Assembly: GCA_001804165.1 (NCBI GenBank) | Contig: MHFL01000046.1 | Location: 4,852 to 23,910 of the forward strand | DNA length: 19,059 nt | Direction: 5' to 3' | Source: Omnitrophica bacterium RIFCSPLOWO2_01_FULL_45_10 | GTDB lineage: Bacteria; Omnitrophota; Gorgyraeia; 2-01-FULL-45-10 | Part shown: positions 6,288 to 14,126 of the stretch, piece by piece | How the letters are laid out: the number at the start of each line of letters is the position of its first letter | Position numbering within the stretch: position 1 is the stretch's first letter | Made by a program: the position numbers and the translations under genes | Notes under the pieces: model-generated | Told to the model about the DNA's origin: nothing | Databases searched by the model: none | Seen by the model: only the letters and a program-made list of their open reading frames with translations

Positions 6288-8210
6288 CTATACCCCAACC
6301 GGAAACGCCTGTTTATTCAGCATTGGCTGAAGTTTCAGCGCCTTGCGCTTCTTATCGATGTGCGCGAGCATGGCGTGAGCGGCGTCTATCGGGTTTTCGA
6401 TAAAGGCCCATTTGCCGCCAACGGTCTGCTCGAGATCCTTTGTTATATAATCAGTTAATGCTTGACTACCCGTAACACGCATGGGGGTTCCGAACACGAC
6501 CAACGCGCCTGAGGCAACGAAGTACCAACCGATCGCCATTGCTTTTTCGGCCATCCACTCTAACGCCGCGCCCGCAATAGGCAATTCGTCAAGACTTGTG
6601 CCAATACCGCCCTCTTTCACCATCTCACAACACGCTATTAATATCCTTGTATTGTCGACGCATGAGCCGGCGTGAAGCACGGGCGGTATCCCGACCGCCT
6701 TACAGACCTCTTTTAAGCCATCGCCTGCCATCTCATACGCTGTCTCGGGCCGCAATAGCCCTTCCTTCCCGCATTCTATTGCCGCGCATCCTGTCTGCAC
6801 AACCAAACAATCGTTCTTGATCAATTCCTTAACCAACGCGACGTGATAAGCGCCGCTTCCCATCTTAGGATTGTCGCAGCCAACAACTCCGGCAACGCCC
6901 CTTATCCTTCCGTTAATTATATTTTCATTGAGAGGTTTATAAGAGCCCCTGAATCTGCCTCCCAGATGATAGAATATGTTCTCCGCCGTAAATCCGGCAA
7001 CCAGTTCCATCGACTCTTTCGGAATATTCACTCTTGAGCGGTCGCGCCTTTTATAATTTTCAACCGCGAGTTTTATTATTTCCTTAGCGGTATCCAATGC
7101 CTTATCCTCGTGAAACGCAATCCCCTCGACCCCGGGAATGGCCGCCTTCGGCGATGTGGATATCACTTTAGTGTGAAAATGCTTTGCCGCCTGCGCTACG
7201 CCGGGCATTATGCATTGTATATCTACGACCATCAGCTCGATGGCGCCGGTCAGGATCGCCAACTCCTGCTGTAAGAAATTTCCGGCGACCGGCAGTCCAC
7301 GCCGCACCAATATCTCATTGGCGGTACAGCAGATACCGGCGACATTTATCCCTTTCGCGCCTTCGGACTTCGCCAACTCCAATAGCTCCTTATCCTGCGC
7401 GGCCGTTACTATGACGTCTGAGAGGGTCGGCTCATGGCCATGTATGATGATATTGACCTCGTCCTCTTTAAGAACTCCAAGGTTGGCCCTCGCCCTGATG
7501 GGCTGTGGCGAGCCGAAAAGGATGTCAGAGAGTTCTGTCGCTATCATCGAGCCGCCCCAACCATCCGCAAGCGCGACACGCATCGTCGTCTGGACCAAGT
7601 TCTTATAATCCTGATCCATGCCTTCATGAGTCCTTGAAAGAGTCTCAACGACTTCTCTATCGATGCCTCTCGGCGTTATATTCATGCTTCGCCAGATATC
7701 CTGTTGTTTTTTTGGGGCGCGCTTTGTTAATATCAATTCGCCTTCCTGCTTGCCGAATTCCTCAAGGACCTTCTCACCCAATTGTCTCGCGATATCTATC
7801 TCTTTTTTATCCTTGATATCAATTCCGAATTCGCCCGCTATTATCTTAAGTTTGATTGGGTCCCGAATAGAGTATCCCTGGGTCTGGCCTTTCCCAAGCG
7901 CGATTAATGTCAACGCAAGGTCTCGCGCATGGTCAGAGTGAGACGCGCTGCCTGCAGCGGTCGCGCGGGCCATGTCTCTGGCCGCAATTGTGTCGGCCGT
8001 GGCGCCGCACGCCCCTTTGCTCGGCCCTTCTCCGAATGGATCGATTCTGCACGGGCCCATGTTGCACATGCGGCAGCATATCCCGAGCATCCCGAACCCG
8101 CACTGCGGTTGTTGGGCTTCGAACCTATCCCATACGGTATCGATCCCGGCTTTCTTTGCCGCTGCAAGAACCTTTATATTCGCCTTATCCTGTAACTTTT
8201 TTCTGCTCAT
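6288..8210 (-). CDS. cooS: Anaerobic Ni-Fe carbon monoxide dehydrogenase catalytic subunit
   Basis: CO dehydrogenase (640 aa), interconverting CO and CO2; in the CODH/ACS complex it is called AcsA and supplies CO to AcsB. All cluster ligands are readable: D cluster Cys37 and Cys45, B cluster Cys46, Cys49, Cys54 and Cys68, and C cluster (Ni-Fe-S) His259, Cys295, Cys333, Cys445, Cys475 and Cys517. The N-terminal ligands align with a constant offset of two to the Carboxydothermus CooS-II numbering known for the family. Length fits the homodimeric CooS/AcsA family. The ATG start overlaps the end of cooC by 26 bp, so CODH synthesis is coupled to its nickel chaperone. Stop TAG, followed almost at once by a palindromic element. 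With cooC upstream and acsB downstream, the role is most likely carbon fixation or acetyl-CoA cleavage, although CO oxidation through the CooF-like protein is also possible. Confidence 0.97.
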   Translation of the reverse strand: MSRKKLQDKANIKVLAAAKKAGIDTVWDRFEAQQPQCGFGMLGICCRMCNMGPCRIDPFGEGPSKGACGATADTIAARDMARATAAGSASHSDHARDLALTLIALGKGQTQGYSIRDPIKLKIIAGEFGIDIKDKKEIDIARQLGEKVLEEFGKQEGELILTKRAPKKQQDIWRSMNITPRGIDREVVETLSRTHEGMDQDYKNLVQTTMRVALADGWGGSMIATELSDILFGSPQPIRARANLGVLKEDEVNIIIHGHEPTLSDVIVTAAQDKELLELAKSEGAKGINVAGICCTANEILVRRGLPVAGNFLQQELAILTGAIELMVVDIQCIMPGVAQAAKHFHTKVISTSPKAAIPGVEGIAFHEDKALDTAKEIIKLAVENYKRRDRSRVNIPKESMELVAGFTAENIFYHLGGRFRGSYKPLNENIINGRIRGVAGVVGCDNPKMGSGAYHVALVKELIKNDCLVVQTGCAAIECGKEGLLRPETAYEMAGDGLKEVCKAVGIPPVLHAGSCVDNTRILIACCEMVKEGGIGTSLDELPIAGAALEWMAEKAMAIGWYFVASGALVVFGTPMRVTGSQALTDYITKDLEQTVGGKWAFIENPIDAAHAMLAHIDKKRKALKLQPMLNKQAFPVGV

Positions 8211-8994
8211 CGCTTGACTCCATTTTCGTTAAACTCTTGAGAATTTTATCAACCTCTAAAAGAATGCCTGCGTCGTGAGGCAAATCCATAATCGAACCGC
8301 CCTTATCTATTCTATTCATATCCTGGTAAAATGAAACCGTCCCCAGGATGGTGCCTTCGCCCAATTTTTTAATAATAAAATCTTCGTCCTGCTTCGTCTT
8401 TATCTTATTTCCGATGAATCGGGTATTCATCTTTAAATCCTGAGCTAATCTCTTTATGCGGCCGGCTGTCTCTATGCTCGTGAGCGTGGGCTCGACAACA
8501 ATCACGAGGCAATCCATTGAGCCGGCAGTCGACCTTCCCAAATGCTCTATGCCTGCCTCCATATCCATCACGATATCCTCTTTTTCATTAAGCACAAGAT
8601 GCTTCAATAGTTCTCTTAAAAATGTGCTTTCAGGACAGACACAACCTGATCCCCCCGCATCCACAGTTCCCATCACAATAAGATTTACGTTATTCCTCTT
8701 CCGCATGAACTTCTCAGGGATATCATCAATCCTCGGATTCAATTTGTAGAACGAACCTGGTACGGGCCCAGGGGTTATATCAGGTTTTATCTCCATACGG
8801 TCGTATATCAAGTCCCTCATCTCTACAATCGGCTTAATGGCGCTCCCATTTGGAATGCCTAAGACATTGGCCAAGTTCGAATTCGGATCGGCGTCAACAG
8901 CAAGGACCTTTCTATGCCTTGCCAAGAGCGTAATCATAGCGCCTGCAAGCGTCGTCTTTCCCGTCCCGCCTTTACCCGCAAATGCTATCTTCAT
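8185..8994 (-). CDS. cooC: CODH nickel-insertion accessory ATPase CooC
   Basis: MinD/ParA-type ATPase (269 aa) that helps insert nickel into the CODH C cluster. It shows the deviant Walker A motif GKGGTGKTT at residues 7-15 with the signature lysine, the DADPNSNL switch region (34-41), and the CxC motif Cys118-Val-Cys120 that binds metal at the dimer interface in CooC1. Cytoplasmic, no signal peptide. The gene starts two bases after the metF stop and its end overlaps cooS by 26 bp, placing it in one operon with metF and cooS. The MinD-like fold also occurs in other maturation ATPases, but the CxC motif and the neighbour make CooC secure. Confidence 0.95.
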   Translation of the reverse strand: MKIAFAGKGGTGKTTLAGAMITLLARHRKVLAVDADPNSNLANVLGIPNGSAIKPIVEMRDLIYDRMEIKPDITPGPVPGSFYKLNPRIDDIPEKFMRKRNNVNLIVMGTVDAGGSGCVCPESTFLRELLKHLVLNEKEDIVMDMEAGIEHLGRSTAGSMDCLVIVVEPTLTSIETAGRIKRLAQDLKMNTRFIGNKIKTKQDEDFIIKKLGEGTILGTVSFYQDMNRIDKGGSIMDLPHDAGILLEVDKILKSLTKMESSDEQKKVTG

Positions 8995-8996
8995 CT

Positions 8997-9869
8997 TTAT
9001 AGACCTGCCGCGTCCAAAACTAACGGCACCTTTTTATCCCATCCTATCGGCATGATATGGATGCCCCGACACAAAGGTTTTAACTCTTTGATAAGTCTTG
9101 CGGCTATCTCGATGGATTCTTTAGATTTATCCTTGGTCTCTTCCATCTCTTTTATCAAATTATCGGGAACGTACACGCCTGCTACGTTCTTATTCATAAA
9201 CTTGGCCATCCCGGCGGATTTCAATAAAACGATTCCGGCCATAACGGTTGTTTTAATATCGTTCTTCTTCATTTCTTCCAAAAAGAGCTTGAATTTCTCA
9301 ACCTCATACACGGCCTGCGTCTGAAAGAACTGCGCGCCTGCCTTGACCTTCAAAGACATTTTTATAATCTCCGGCTCCAACGGATCCGCGCCCGGATTGA
9401 CCACTGCTCCTATGCAAAATTTTGGCGTTCCCTTTAGCGGATTTCCCTTCATGTCTTTGCCTTCCTGAAGCGTCCGCGCTACCTCTATCAACTGAACAGA
9501 GCCGAGATCGAATACGGGTTTTGCCTCGGGGTGATCGCCTAAAGTCGGATAATCCCCCGTCAATAGAAGGGCGTTCTCGATACCAAGCGCAGCCGCTGAC
9601 AGCAGGTCCGATTGTAATGCGAGTCGATTTCTGTCTCGGCATGTTAATTGAAATATCGCTTCGATGCCCCTTTCTTTCAAAAGACGGCACACCGCTAGCG
9701 AGCCGATTCGCATAACCGAACTCTGTAGATCCGTTACATTTATAGCGTCTACTCTATTCTTTATGAGTTCAGCGTCTTCCAGCGTCTCTTTAAGGTCGAT
9801 CCCTTTAGGCGGGCCGATCTCGCTTGTAATTAGGAATTTGCCCTGTTTGATCTTTTCACAGAAAGTCAT
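8997..9869 (-). CDS. metF: Methylenetetrahydrofolate reductase
   Basis: TIM-barrel flavoprotein (290 aa) reducing methylene-THF to methyl-THF, the methyl donor for the CoFeSP methyltransferase. Family features: SEIGPPKG near the N-terminus (active-site Glu on the strand 1 loop), NVTD, QLTCRDRN, LLLTGDYP and the QTQAVYE stretch in the C-terminal half. Length agrees with MetF. It starts three bases after the folD stop and ends two bases before cooC. In many acetogens metF is followed by metV, which encodes the partner subunit; no metV is present here, so the electron donor cannot be assigned. The C-terminal segment ends with IHIMPIGWDKKVPLVL, typical of the type found in Wood-Ljungdahl clusters. 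Confidence 0.95.
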   Translation of the reverse strand: MTFCEKIKQGKFLITSEIGPPKGIDLKETLEDAELIKNRVDAINVTDLQSSVMRIGSLAVCRLLKERGIEAIFQLTCRDRNRLALQSDLLSAAALGIENALLLTGDYPTLGDHPEAKPVFDLGSVQLIEVARTLQEGKDMKGNPLKGTPKFCIGAVVNPGADPLEPEIIKMSLKVKAGAQFFQTQAVYEVEKFKLFLEEMKKNDIKTTVMAGIVLLKSAGMAKFMNKNVAGVYVPDNLIKEMEETKDKSKESIEIAARLIKELKPLCRGIHIMPIGWDKKVPLVLDAAGL

Positions 9870-9872
9870 ATT

Positions 9873-10736
9873 TCACCGTCCGCGTTGCAGTTTAAACGCC
9901 TCGACCGTGTTTCGCATCAGCATCGTTACCGTCAGCGGCCCGACCCCGCCTGGAACCGGGGTGATGTAACTTGCCCTTTGAGCCGCCTTCTCAAATTCGA
10001 CATCGCCGACGATCTTTTCTCCGACTCTATTTATGCCTACATCGATCACCACCGCACCCTCTTTTACCCATTCGCCCTGTATTATCCCCGGCCTTCCTAC
10101 CGCGACAACTAAAATCTCAGCCCTCTTCACATGGGTCGGTAGATACCCTCTCTGCCCAGTCGCAATGTGACAGGTCGTCGTGGTCGCGAACTTGTCCAAT
10201 AGAAGCAGGCTTACCGGTTTCCCGACTATCTCGCTGTGACCCACTATCACAGCTTCTTTGCCGTATAAATCCACGCCTGTCGACTTTATCAACTCCATTA
10301 CCGCCAGTGCGGTGCAGGAGCCTATCCTCATCTTGCCAAAAATCGCCTGGCCGACATTTTCCGGATGCATGCCTTCGACATCCTTTAACGGGTTAATGTG
10401 TATCGGCATGTCTTTGGCATTTATCTGGTTCGGGAGAGGCAGTTGCAGTAATATCCCCGTAATGCTCTTTTCGGAATTTAGTTTCTCGATATAATCTATA
10501 AGTTCTTTTTCGCTCGTAGATGCGGGAAGCGGATGCTCCTGGAATCCGATATCTATATCCTTCGCGAACTTTTTCTGTGACTTCAAATATATGGCGGCTG
10601 ACGAATTCTCCCCTACCTGAATGGTCGCAAGAGTTGGCGCAGTGTTAAATCGGGACTTTATTCCCATGACCTCTTCTTTAAGCTGAGACTTGATCTTCTC
10701 CGCTATGGGCCTTCCTTCCAACAGTATCGCCGGCAT
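9873..10736 (-). CDS. folD: Bifunctional methylene-THF dehydrogenase / methenyl-THF cyclohydrolase
   Basis: FolD (287 aa) interconverts methylene-, methenyl- and formyl-tetrahydrofolate with NAD(P). It shows the substrate-site YLKSQKK with the catalytic Lys, the QLPLPNQIN loop, VGHSEIVGKPVSLLLL and the C-terminal PVPGGVGPLTVTML signature. I chose the ATG at 10736 because AAGGGAGA lies five bases upstream and the protein then begins MPAILLEGRPIAEKIK, as in the family. A TTG start at 10760 would add eight residues and overlap fchA by 11 bp. It lies between fchA and metF, in pathway order. Confidence 0.95.
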   Translation of the reverse strand: MPAILLEGRPIAEKIKSQLKEEVMGIKSRFNTAPTLATIQVGENSSAAIYLKSQKKFAKDIDIGFQEHPLPASTSEKELIDYIEKLNSEKSITGILLQLPLPNQINAKDMPIHINPLKDVEGMHPENVGQAIFGKMRIGSCTALAVMELIKSTGVDLYGKEAVIVGHSEIVGKPVSLLLLDKFATTTTCHIATGQRGYLPTHVKRAEILVVAVGRPGIIQGEWVKEGAVVIDVGINRVGEKIVGDVEFEKAAQRASYITPVPGGVGPLTVTMLMRNTVEAFKLQRGR

Positions 10737-10749
10737 CAGATTCTCCCTT

Positions 10750-11358
10750 TCACTTTGCAATTACCTCTTCACATATTTCCAAAATCTCATCCTTCAATTT
10801 CGGCATCTCAGTTTCTAGTGGGAATAACGCATCATGGATGCGCTCGACATATTCAAGATCCTTGATGTACTTAAGGTTTATATATACATTGAACTTCGCC
10901 GCGAAAAATGCCCCTTCGAGCAAAATAGCCGCGGCCGCGGTATCGGTGATGAGATTTACATTGCCAATTTTTGCGAGAGTTTTGCATAATTTTAAACAAA
11001 CGCTGGTTATCTTACAAATTTCAAAGACAGGGTTTGTCGCTTCTTTGTAAACCTCATCGAGTTTTGTCGCATTCTCTCTGCATTCTTTTATGCCTTTCGA
11101 TAATTTCTTATATGCCTCGACATCTTTATCTATTAAATCGCGCAATTCTAATGAGAATTTCGATAACTTGGTAATGAGGTCCGCCGCTTCACCCTCAACA
11201 TCTTTATATTTTGGATTTCCGATGGTGAAATTCGCGGCCATCATCATCAGACTTACGCCTAATGATGCCGCAAGAGCGGCGGCGCTGCCGCCGCCGGGTG
11301 TGGGTGACCTTGCCGCGAGGTCATCTAAATATTTACGCAACGGCTCGTTAATATACAT
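10750..11358 (-). CDS. fchA: Methenyl-THF cyclohydrolase, cyclodeaminase family (FchA)
   Basis: Protein of 202 aa belonging to the formiminotransferase-cyclodeaminase C-terminal (cyclodeaminase) family. N-terminal signature SPTPGGGSAAALAASLG (18-34) is diagnostic; the remainder is all-helical. In acetogens such as Moorella and Clostridium the stand-alone form acts as methenyl-THF cyclohydrolase. Eight bases separate it from fhs upstream, and folD follows directly. FolD also has cyclohydrolase activity in most bacteria, so the reaction may be encoded twice. A role in histidine degradation (formimino-THF) is unlikely because no histidine-degradation gene is near. Confidence 0.92.
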   Translation of the reverse strand: MYINEPLRKYLDDLAARSPTPGGGSAAALAASLGVSLMMMAANFTIGNPKYKDVEGEAADLITKLSKFSLELRDLIDKDVEAYKKLSKGIKECRENATKLDEVYKEATNPVFEICKITSVCLKLCKTLAKIGNVNLITDTAAAAILLEGAFFAAKFNVYINLKYIKDLEYVERIHDALFPLETEMPKLKDEILEICEEVIAK

Positions 11359-11366
11359 TCTTCCTC

Positions 11367-13061
11367 TTACGATAATCCTACTATATTTCCCTTTGAATCT
11401 ATGTCGATATGCTCCCCGGCAGGATGAGACGGAAGGCTCGGCATAGTTCGCATCTCACCGCATAAGGCATACAAAAATCCCGCGCCTACCGATGGCTTTA
11501 TGTCCCTGATCGGCAGCGCGAAATCTCTGGGCCTGCCTTTCAAATTTGGGTCATGCGAGAGAGACAGATGTGTCTTCGCCATGCAGATAGGCAGTTTATC
11601 GTAACCCAATTTCTCATAGAGCGCTATGTTCTCATCGGCTAATTGTTCATACCGGACGCCGCTCGCGCCGTAAATCCTCTTCGCAATCGTCTCTATCTTT
11701 TCCTTAATGGGCGCTTCTTGAGGATATAAAAACTTAAAATTACTCTTACAGCCGGCCGCACGCACCACCGCCTTTGCCAGATCAACCCCGCCTTTAGACC
11801 CATGTTTGTGAACTTCGCTTACGACGCAGTCAAAGGCGCCGTCCTTCAAAGCGATACTCTTCACGAGATCTATCTCTTTTGTGGAATCCGTATCAAATCT
11901 ATTAATAGCGACGACACAAGGAATGCCGAATATTTTTATATTCTCTATCTGTTTCTCTAAATTCGAACATCCTGCCTCGACCGCCTCCAGATCTTCCTTT
12001 ACGAGGCCCTTATCGAGCGGCTTTCCCGCCACGACTGTGAACCTTCCCGAATGCATCTTGAGCGCTCGAATCGAACATACCAGCACTGCCGCATCGGGCC
12101 TTAGCCCGCTATACCTGCATTTTATATCGAAGAATTTTTCCGCTCCGCAATCAGCGCCGAAACCCGATTCCGTCACCACGAAATCCGCGAGGTGAATCGC
12201 GATCTTATCCGCTAATATTGAACTGTTCCCGTGCGCGATGTTCGCGAATGGGCCCGCATGAACAAAGCAGGCCGTATTGTCCAATGTCTGAAGCAAGTTT
12301 GGCTTTATAGCTTCCCTTAAAAGAGCGGTCATCGCGCCGGCCACTTTTAAATCTTCGCATGTCACGGGCCGGCCGTCTTTCGACAGCGCCACGACTACCC
12401 TTGAAATCCTCTTTCTCAAATCGGCAATAGACGTCGTGAGAGCGAGTATAGCCATTATCTCGCTCGCGACGGTTATGTCGAACCCCGTATCGCGCTCAAT
12501 GCCGTTTTCGCCGCCGCCTAAGCCAATCTTTATATTTCTTAATGACCTGTCGCTGACATCGACAACCCGGCGCCAGAATATCTTATTTAAATCTATATTT
12601 AATTTATTCTTTCTAAAGATGTGATTGTCCAAAAATGCGGCGCATAGATTGTGGGCCAAACCAACCGCGTGGACATCTCCTGTAAGATGGAGGTTTAACT
12701 CCTCCATGGGAATAACCTGAGAATATCCGCCTCCGGCCGCCCCGCCTTTTATGCCGAAGACAGGACCTAAGGATGGCTGCCTTATGACTGTGACCGCCTT
12801 CCTCCCTATCCGATTCAGGGCCATCCCAAGGCCTATTGTCGTAACGGTCTTTCCTTCGCCAAGGGGGGTAGGAGTTATGGCGGTAACATCGATATATTTG
12901 CCTGGTCTTCTTGAGGCGGTCTTTTCTAAAATGTCTAACGAGACCTTCGCTTTGAACCGGCCGTAAAACTCAAGATGTTTCTCAGTTATCCCTAGATTTT
13001 TGGCGATTGCGGCGATCGGCTTCGGTCTGGCCTTTTGCGCAATCTCTAAATCTTTCAGCAT
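11367..13061 (-). CDS. fhs: Formate--tetrahydrofolate ligase
   Basis: ATP-dependent formyl-THF synthetase (564 aa, close to the family's 555-560), the entry enzyme of the methyl branch. It shows the P-loop-like TPLGEGKTVTT (65-75), the signature PSLGPVFGIKGGAAGGGYSQ (96-115) followed by VIPMEELNLHLTGD, and NRF (NRFDTDS) further on. ATG start at 13061; no clear Shine-Dalgarno is seen in the AT-rich leader. It is the first gene of the island and is preceded by the best promoter in the window. No formate dehydrogenase is encoded here, so formate must come from elsewhere in the genome or from outside. Confidence 0.97.
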   Translation of the reverse strand: MLKDLEIAQKARPKPIAAIAKNLGITEKHLEFYGRFKAKVSLDILEKTASRRPGKYIDVTAITPTPLGEGKTVTTIGLGMALNRIGRKAVTVIRQPSLGPVFGIKGGAAGGGYSQVIPMEELNLHLTGDVHAVGLAHNLCAAFLDNHIFRKNKLNIDLNKIFWRRVVDVSDRSLRNIKIGLGGGENGIERDTGFDITVASEIMAILALTTSIADLRKRISRVVVALSKDGRPVTCEDLKVAGAMTALLREAIKPNLLQTLDNTACFVHAGPFANIAHGNSSILADKIAIHLADFVVTESGFGADCGAEKFFDIKCRYSGLRPDAAVLVCSIRALKMHSGRFTVVAGKPLDKGLVKEDLEAVEAGCSNLEKQIENIKIFGIPCVVAINRFDTDSTKEIDLVKSIALKDGAFDCVVSEVHKHGSKGGVDLAKAVVRAAGCKSNFKFLYPQEAPIKEKIETIAKRIYGASGVRYEQLADENIALYEKLGYDKLPICMAKTHLSLSHDPNLKGRPRDFALPIRDIKPSVGAGFLYALCGEMRTMPSLPSHPAGEHIDIDSKGNIVGLS

Positions 13062-13107
13062 ATTATGCGATTATTATTTCAAGAGAATAAATTTTCTATT
13101 TGTAATT

Positions 13108-13136
13108 ATTTTAATATAATAAGATACTTGAGTCAA
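13108..13136 (-). promoter_or_regulatory. Sigma70-type promoter for the Wood-Ljungdahl operon
   Basis: On the minus strand TTGACT (13131-13136) and TAAAAT (13108-13113) are separated by exactly 17 bp; each matches the consensus at five of six positions. A start near 13100 would give a leader of about 40 nt before fhs. The -35 box contains the TGA stop codon of rnhB. The rest of the 71-bp gap (13062-13132) is very AT-rich, and no terminator for the upstream operon is visible. Confidence 0.65.
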
Positions 13137-13780
13137 TACAATATTGAGTCTTTGACGGGTTGAAAACTAAAGCGGTGGATCGGGGATGGGCCGTGATTTT
13201 TGAGCGCTAACTTATGGGCCTTGGTGGCATATCCTTTATGTCGCGCGAATCCGTAGCGAGGATACGCCAAATCGTAATTTATCATTAGATTGTCTCTCGT
13301 GACCTTGGCTATTATGGAGGCCGCGGCTATGGACAAACTCTTGGAGTCCCCCATTACTATGGCTTCAGTTGGAGAGGCGCTCTTTAATTTTACCCTGCCG
13401 TCTATGAGGATATAATCGGGGAGAACCCCCAAATTTGATAGGGCCAGTTCCATCGCCTTTATTGTGGCGGCATGGATGTTTATTTCATCTATGATTTTCT
13501 CATCGACTATGCCAACGCCGAAGACGGCATTTTTGATTATTTCTCGGTAGGCCCTTAATCTCTTCTCCGGGGACAATTGCTTGGAATCGTTAATCTCTTC
13601 TTTGAAATGGCGCTTCTTCAATATTACCGCGGCGGCAACAACCGGACCTGCCAGCGGGCCGCAACCTGCCTCATCAACTCCGGCTATTCTAAAATAGCCA
13701 AGTCTATTTAGCCGGTTCTCGTGGAGGAGTAGTCTCCTCCGGCACGGCCGCTTGTGGCGTTTCCGAAGCCGCCTCTTCAT
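13133..13780 (-). CDS. rnhB: Ribonuclease HII
   Basis: RNase HII (215 aa) removes single ribonucleotides and RNA-DNA hybrids from DNA. The fold is recognised by IAGVDEAG (catalytic Asp-Glu), NDSKQLSP, DYILIDG (catalytic Asp), GDSKSLSIAAASIIAKVTRD and HKGYATKAH. The ATG at 13780 is the only ATG near the family start (a TTG 18 bp upstream is also open). It makes the gene overlap rplS by 77 bp and gives an Arg/Lys-rich tail of about 17 residues before the usual LLLHENRLNRLGYF start region. The junction-recognising Gly-Arg-Gly motif reads Gly-Cys-Gly here (AGCGPLAG). Last gene of the rpsP-trmD-rplS-rnhB group. Confidence 0.93.
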   Translation of the reverse strand: MKRRLRKRHKRPCRRRLLLHENRLNRLGYFRIAGVDEAGCGPLAGPVVAAAVILKKRHFKEEINDSKQLSPEKRLRAYREIIKNAVFGVGIVDEKIIDEINIHAATIKAMELALSNLGVLPDYILIDGRVKLKSASPTEAIVMGDSKSLSIAAASIIAKVTRDNLMINYDLAYPRYGFARHKGYATKAHKLALKNHGPSPIHRFSFQPVKDSILY

Positions 13781-14126
13781 GCGCGATCTTCTCTTCAACT
13801 CGCGACTCTTTCCCTAATTTTCTTTTTAGATAATACAGTTTGGCCCTTCTCACCGAACCCTTTTTAACGACCGCTATATTATCGATCGATGGCGAGTGAA
13901 TAGGGAAAACCGCCTCTACGCCTTCGCCATAGGATATCTTTCTTACCGTGAAGGTCTCGCCTAAGCTTGAGCCGGCGCGGGCAATGACCGTGCCTTCGAA
14001 CGCCTGAAGCCGCCCTTTCCCCTCTTCCACTATTTTCAACTGCACACTGACCGTGTCGCCTATATCAAATTTTGGTATGTCCTTCTTGAGATACTTCGAC
14101 TCAATTAATTTAATATGTTTTTCCAT
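13704..14126 (-). CDS. rplS: 50S ribosomal protein L19
   Basis: Ribosomal protein L19 (140 aa), at the 30S-50S interface. The conserved core runs from about 14 to 115: FDIGDTVSVQLKIVEEGKGR, QAFEGTVIAR, FTVRKISYGEGVE, FPIHSPSI and RRAKLYYLKRKLGKESRV. A C-terminal tail of about 25 residues rich in Glu, Ala and Pro (AHEEAASETPQAAVPEETT) is longer than in most bacteria and is the part that overlaps rnhB in another frame. ATG start with AAGGA seven bases upstream; overlaps the end of trmD by 17 bp. Confidence 0.97.
   Translation of the reverse strand: MEKHIKLIESKYLKKDIPKFDIGDTVSVQLKIVEEGKGRLQAFEGTVIARAGSSLGETFTVRKISYGEGVEAVFPIHSPSIDNIAVVKKGSVRRAKLYYLKRKLGKESRVEEKIAHEEAASETPQAAVPEETTPPREPAK

Noticed and set aside
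6032..6293. CTATAC direct repeats as a certain target-site duplication of element 2
   Set aside because: They lie 5 bp away from the detectable arms on both sides, and a six-base match is weak evidence; kept only as a hint.
6110..6403. Plus-strand open frame across element 2 and the cooS end
   Set aside because: Half of it reads a palindromic element and the other half is antisense to cooS; no ribosome site or recognisable domain.
7907..8278. Several open frames on both strands over the start of cooS
   Set aside because: The CooS frame carries all D- and B-cluster cysteines here; the others are shadows.
10737..10760. TTG start for folD giving eight more residues
   Set aside because: The ATG at 10736 has a good Shine-Dalgarno and matches the family N-terminus.
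13781..13798. TTG start for rnhB
   Set aside because: The in-frame ATG at 13780 is preferred, and neither start has a strong ribosome site.
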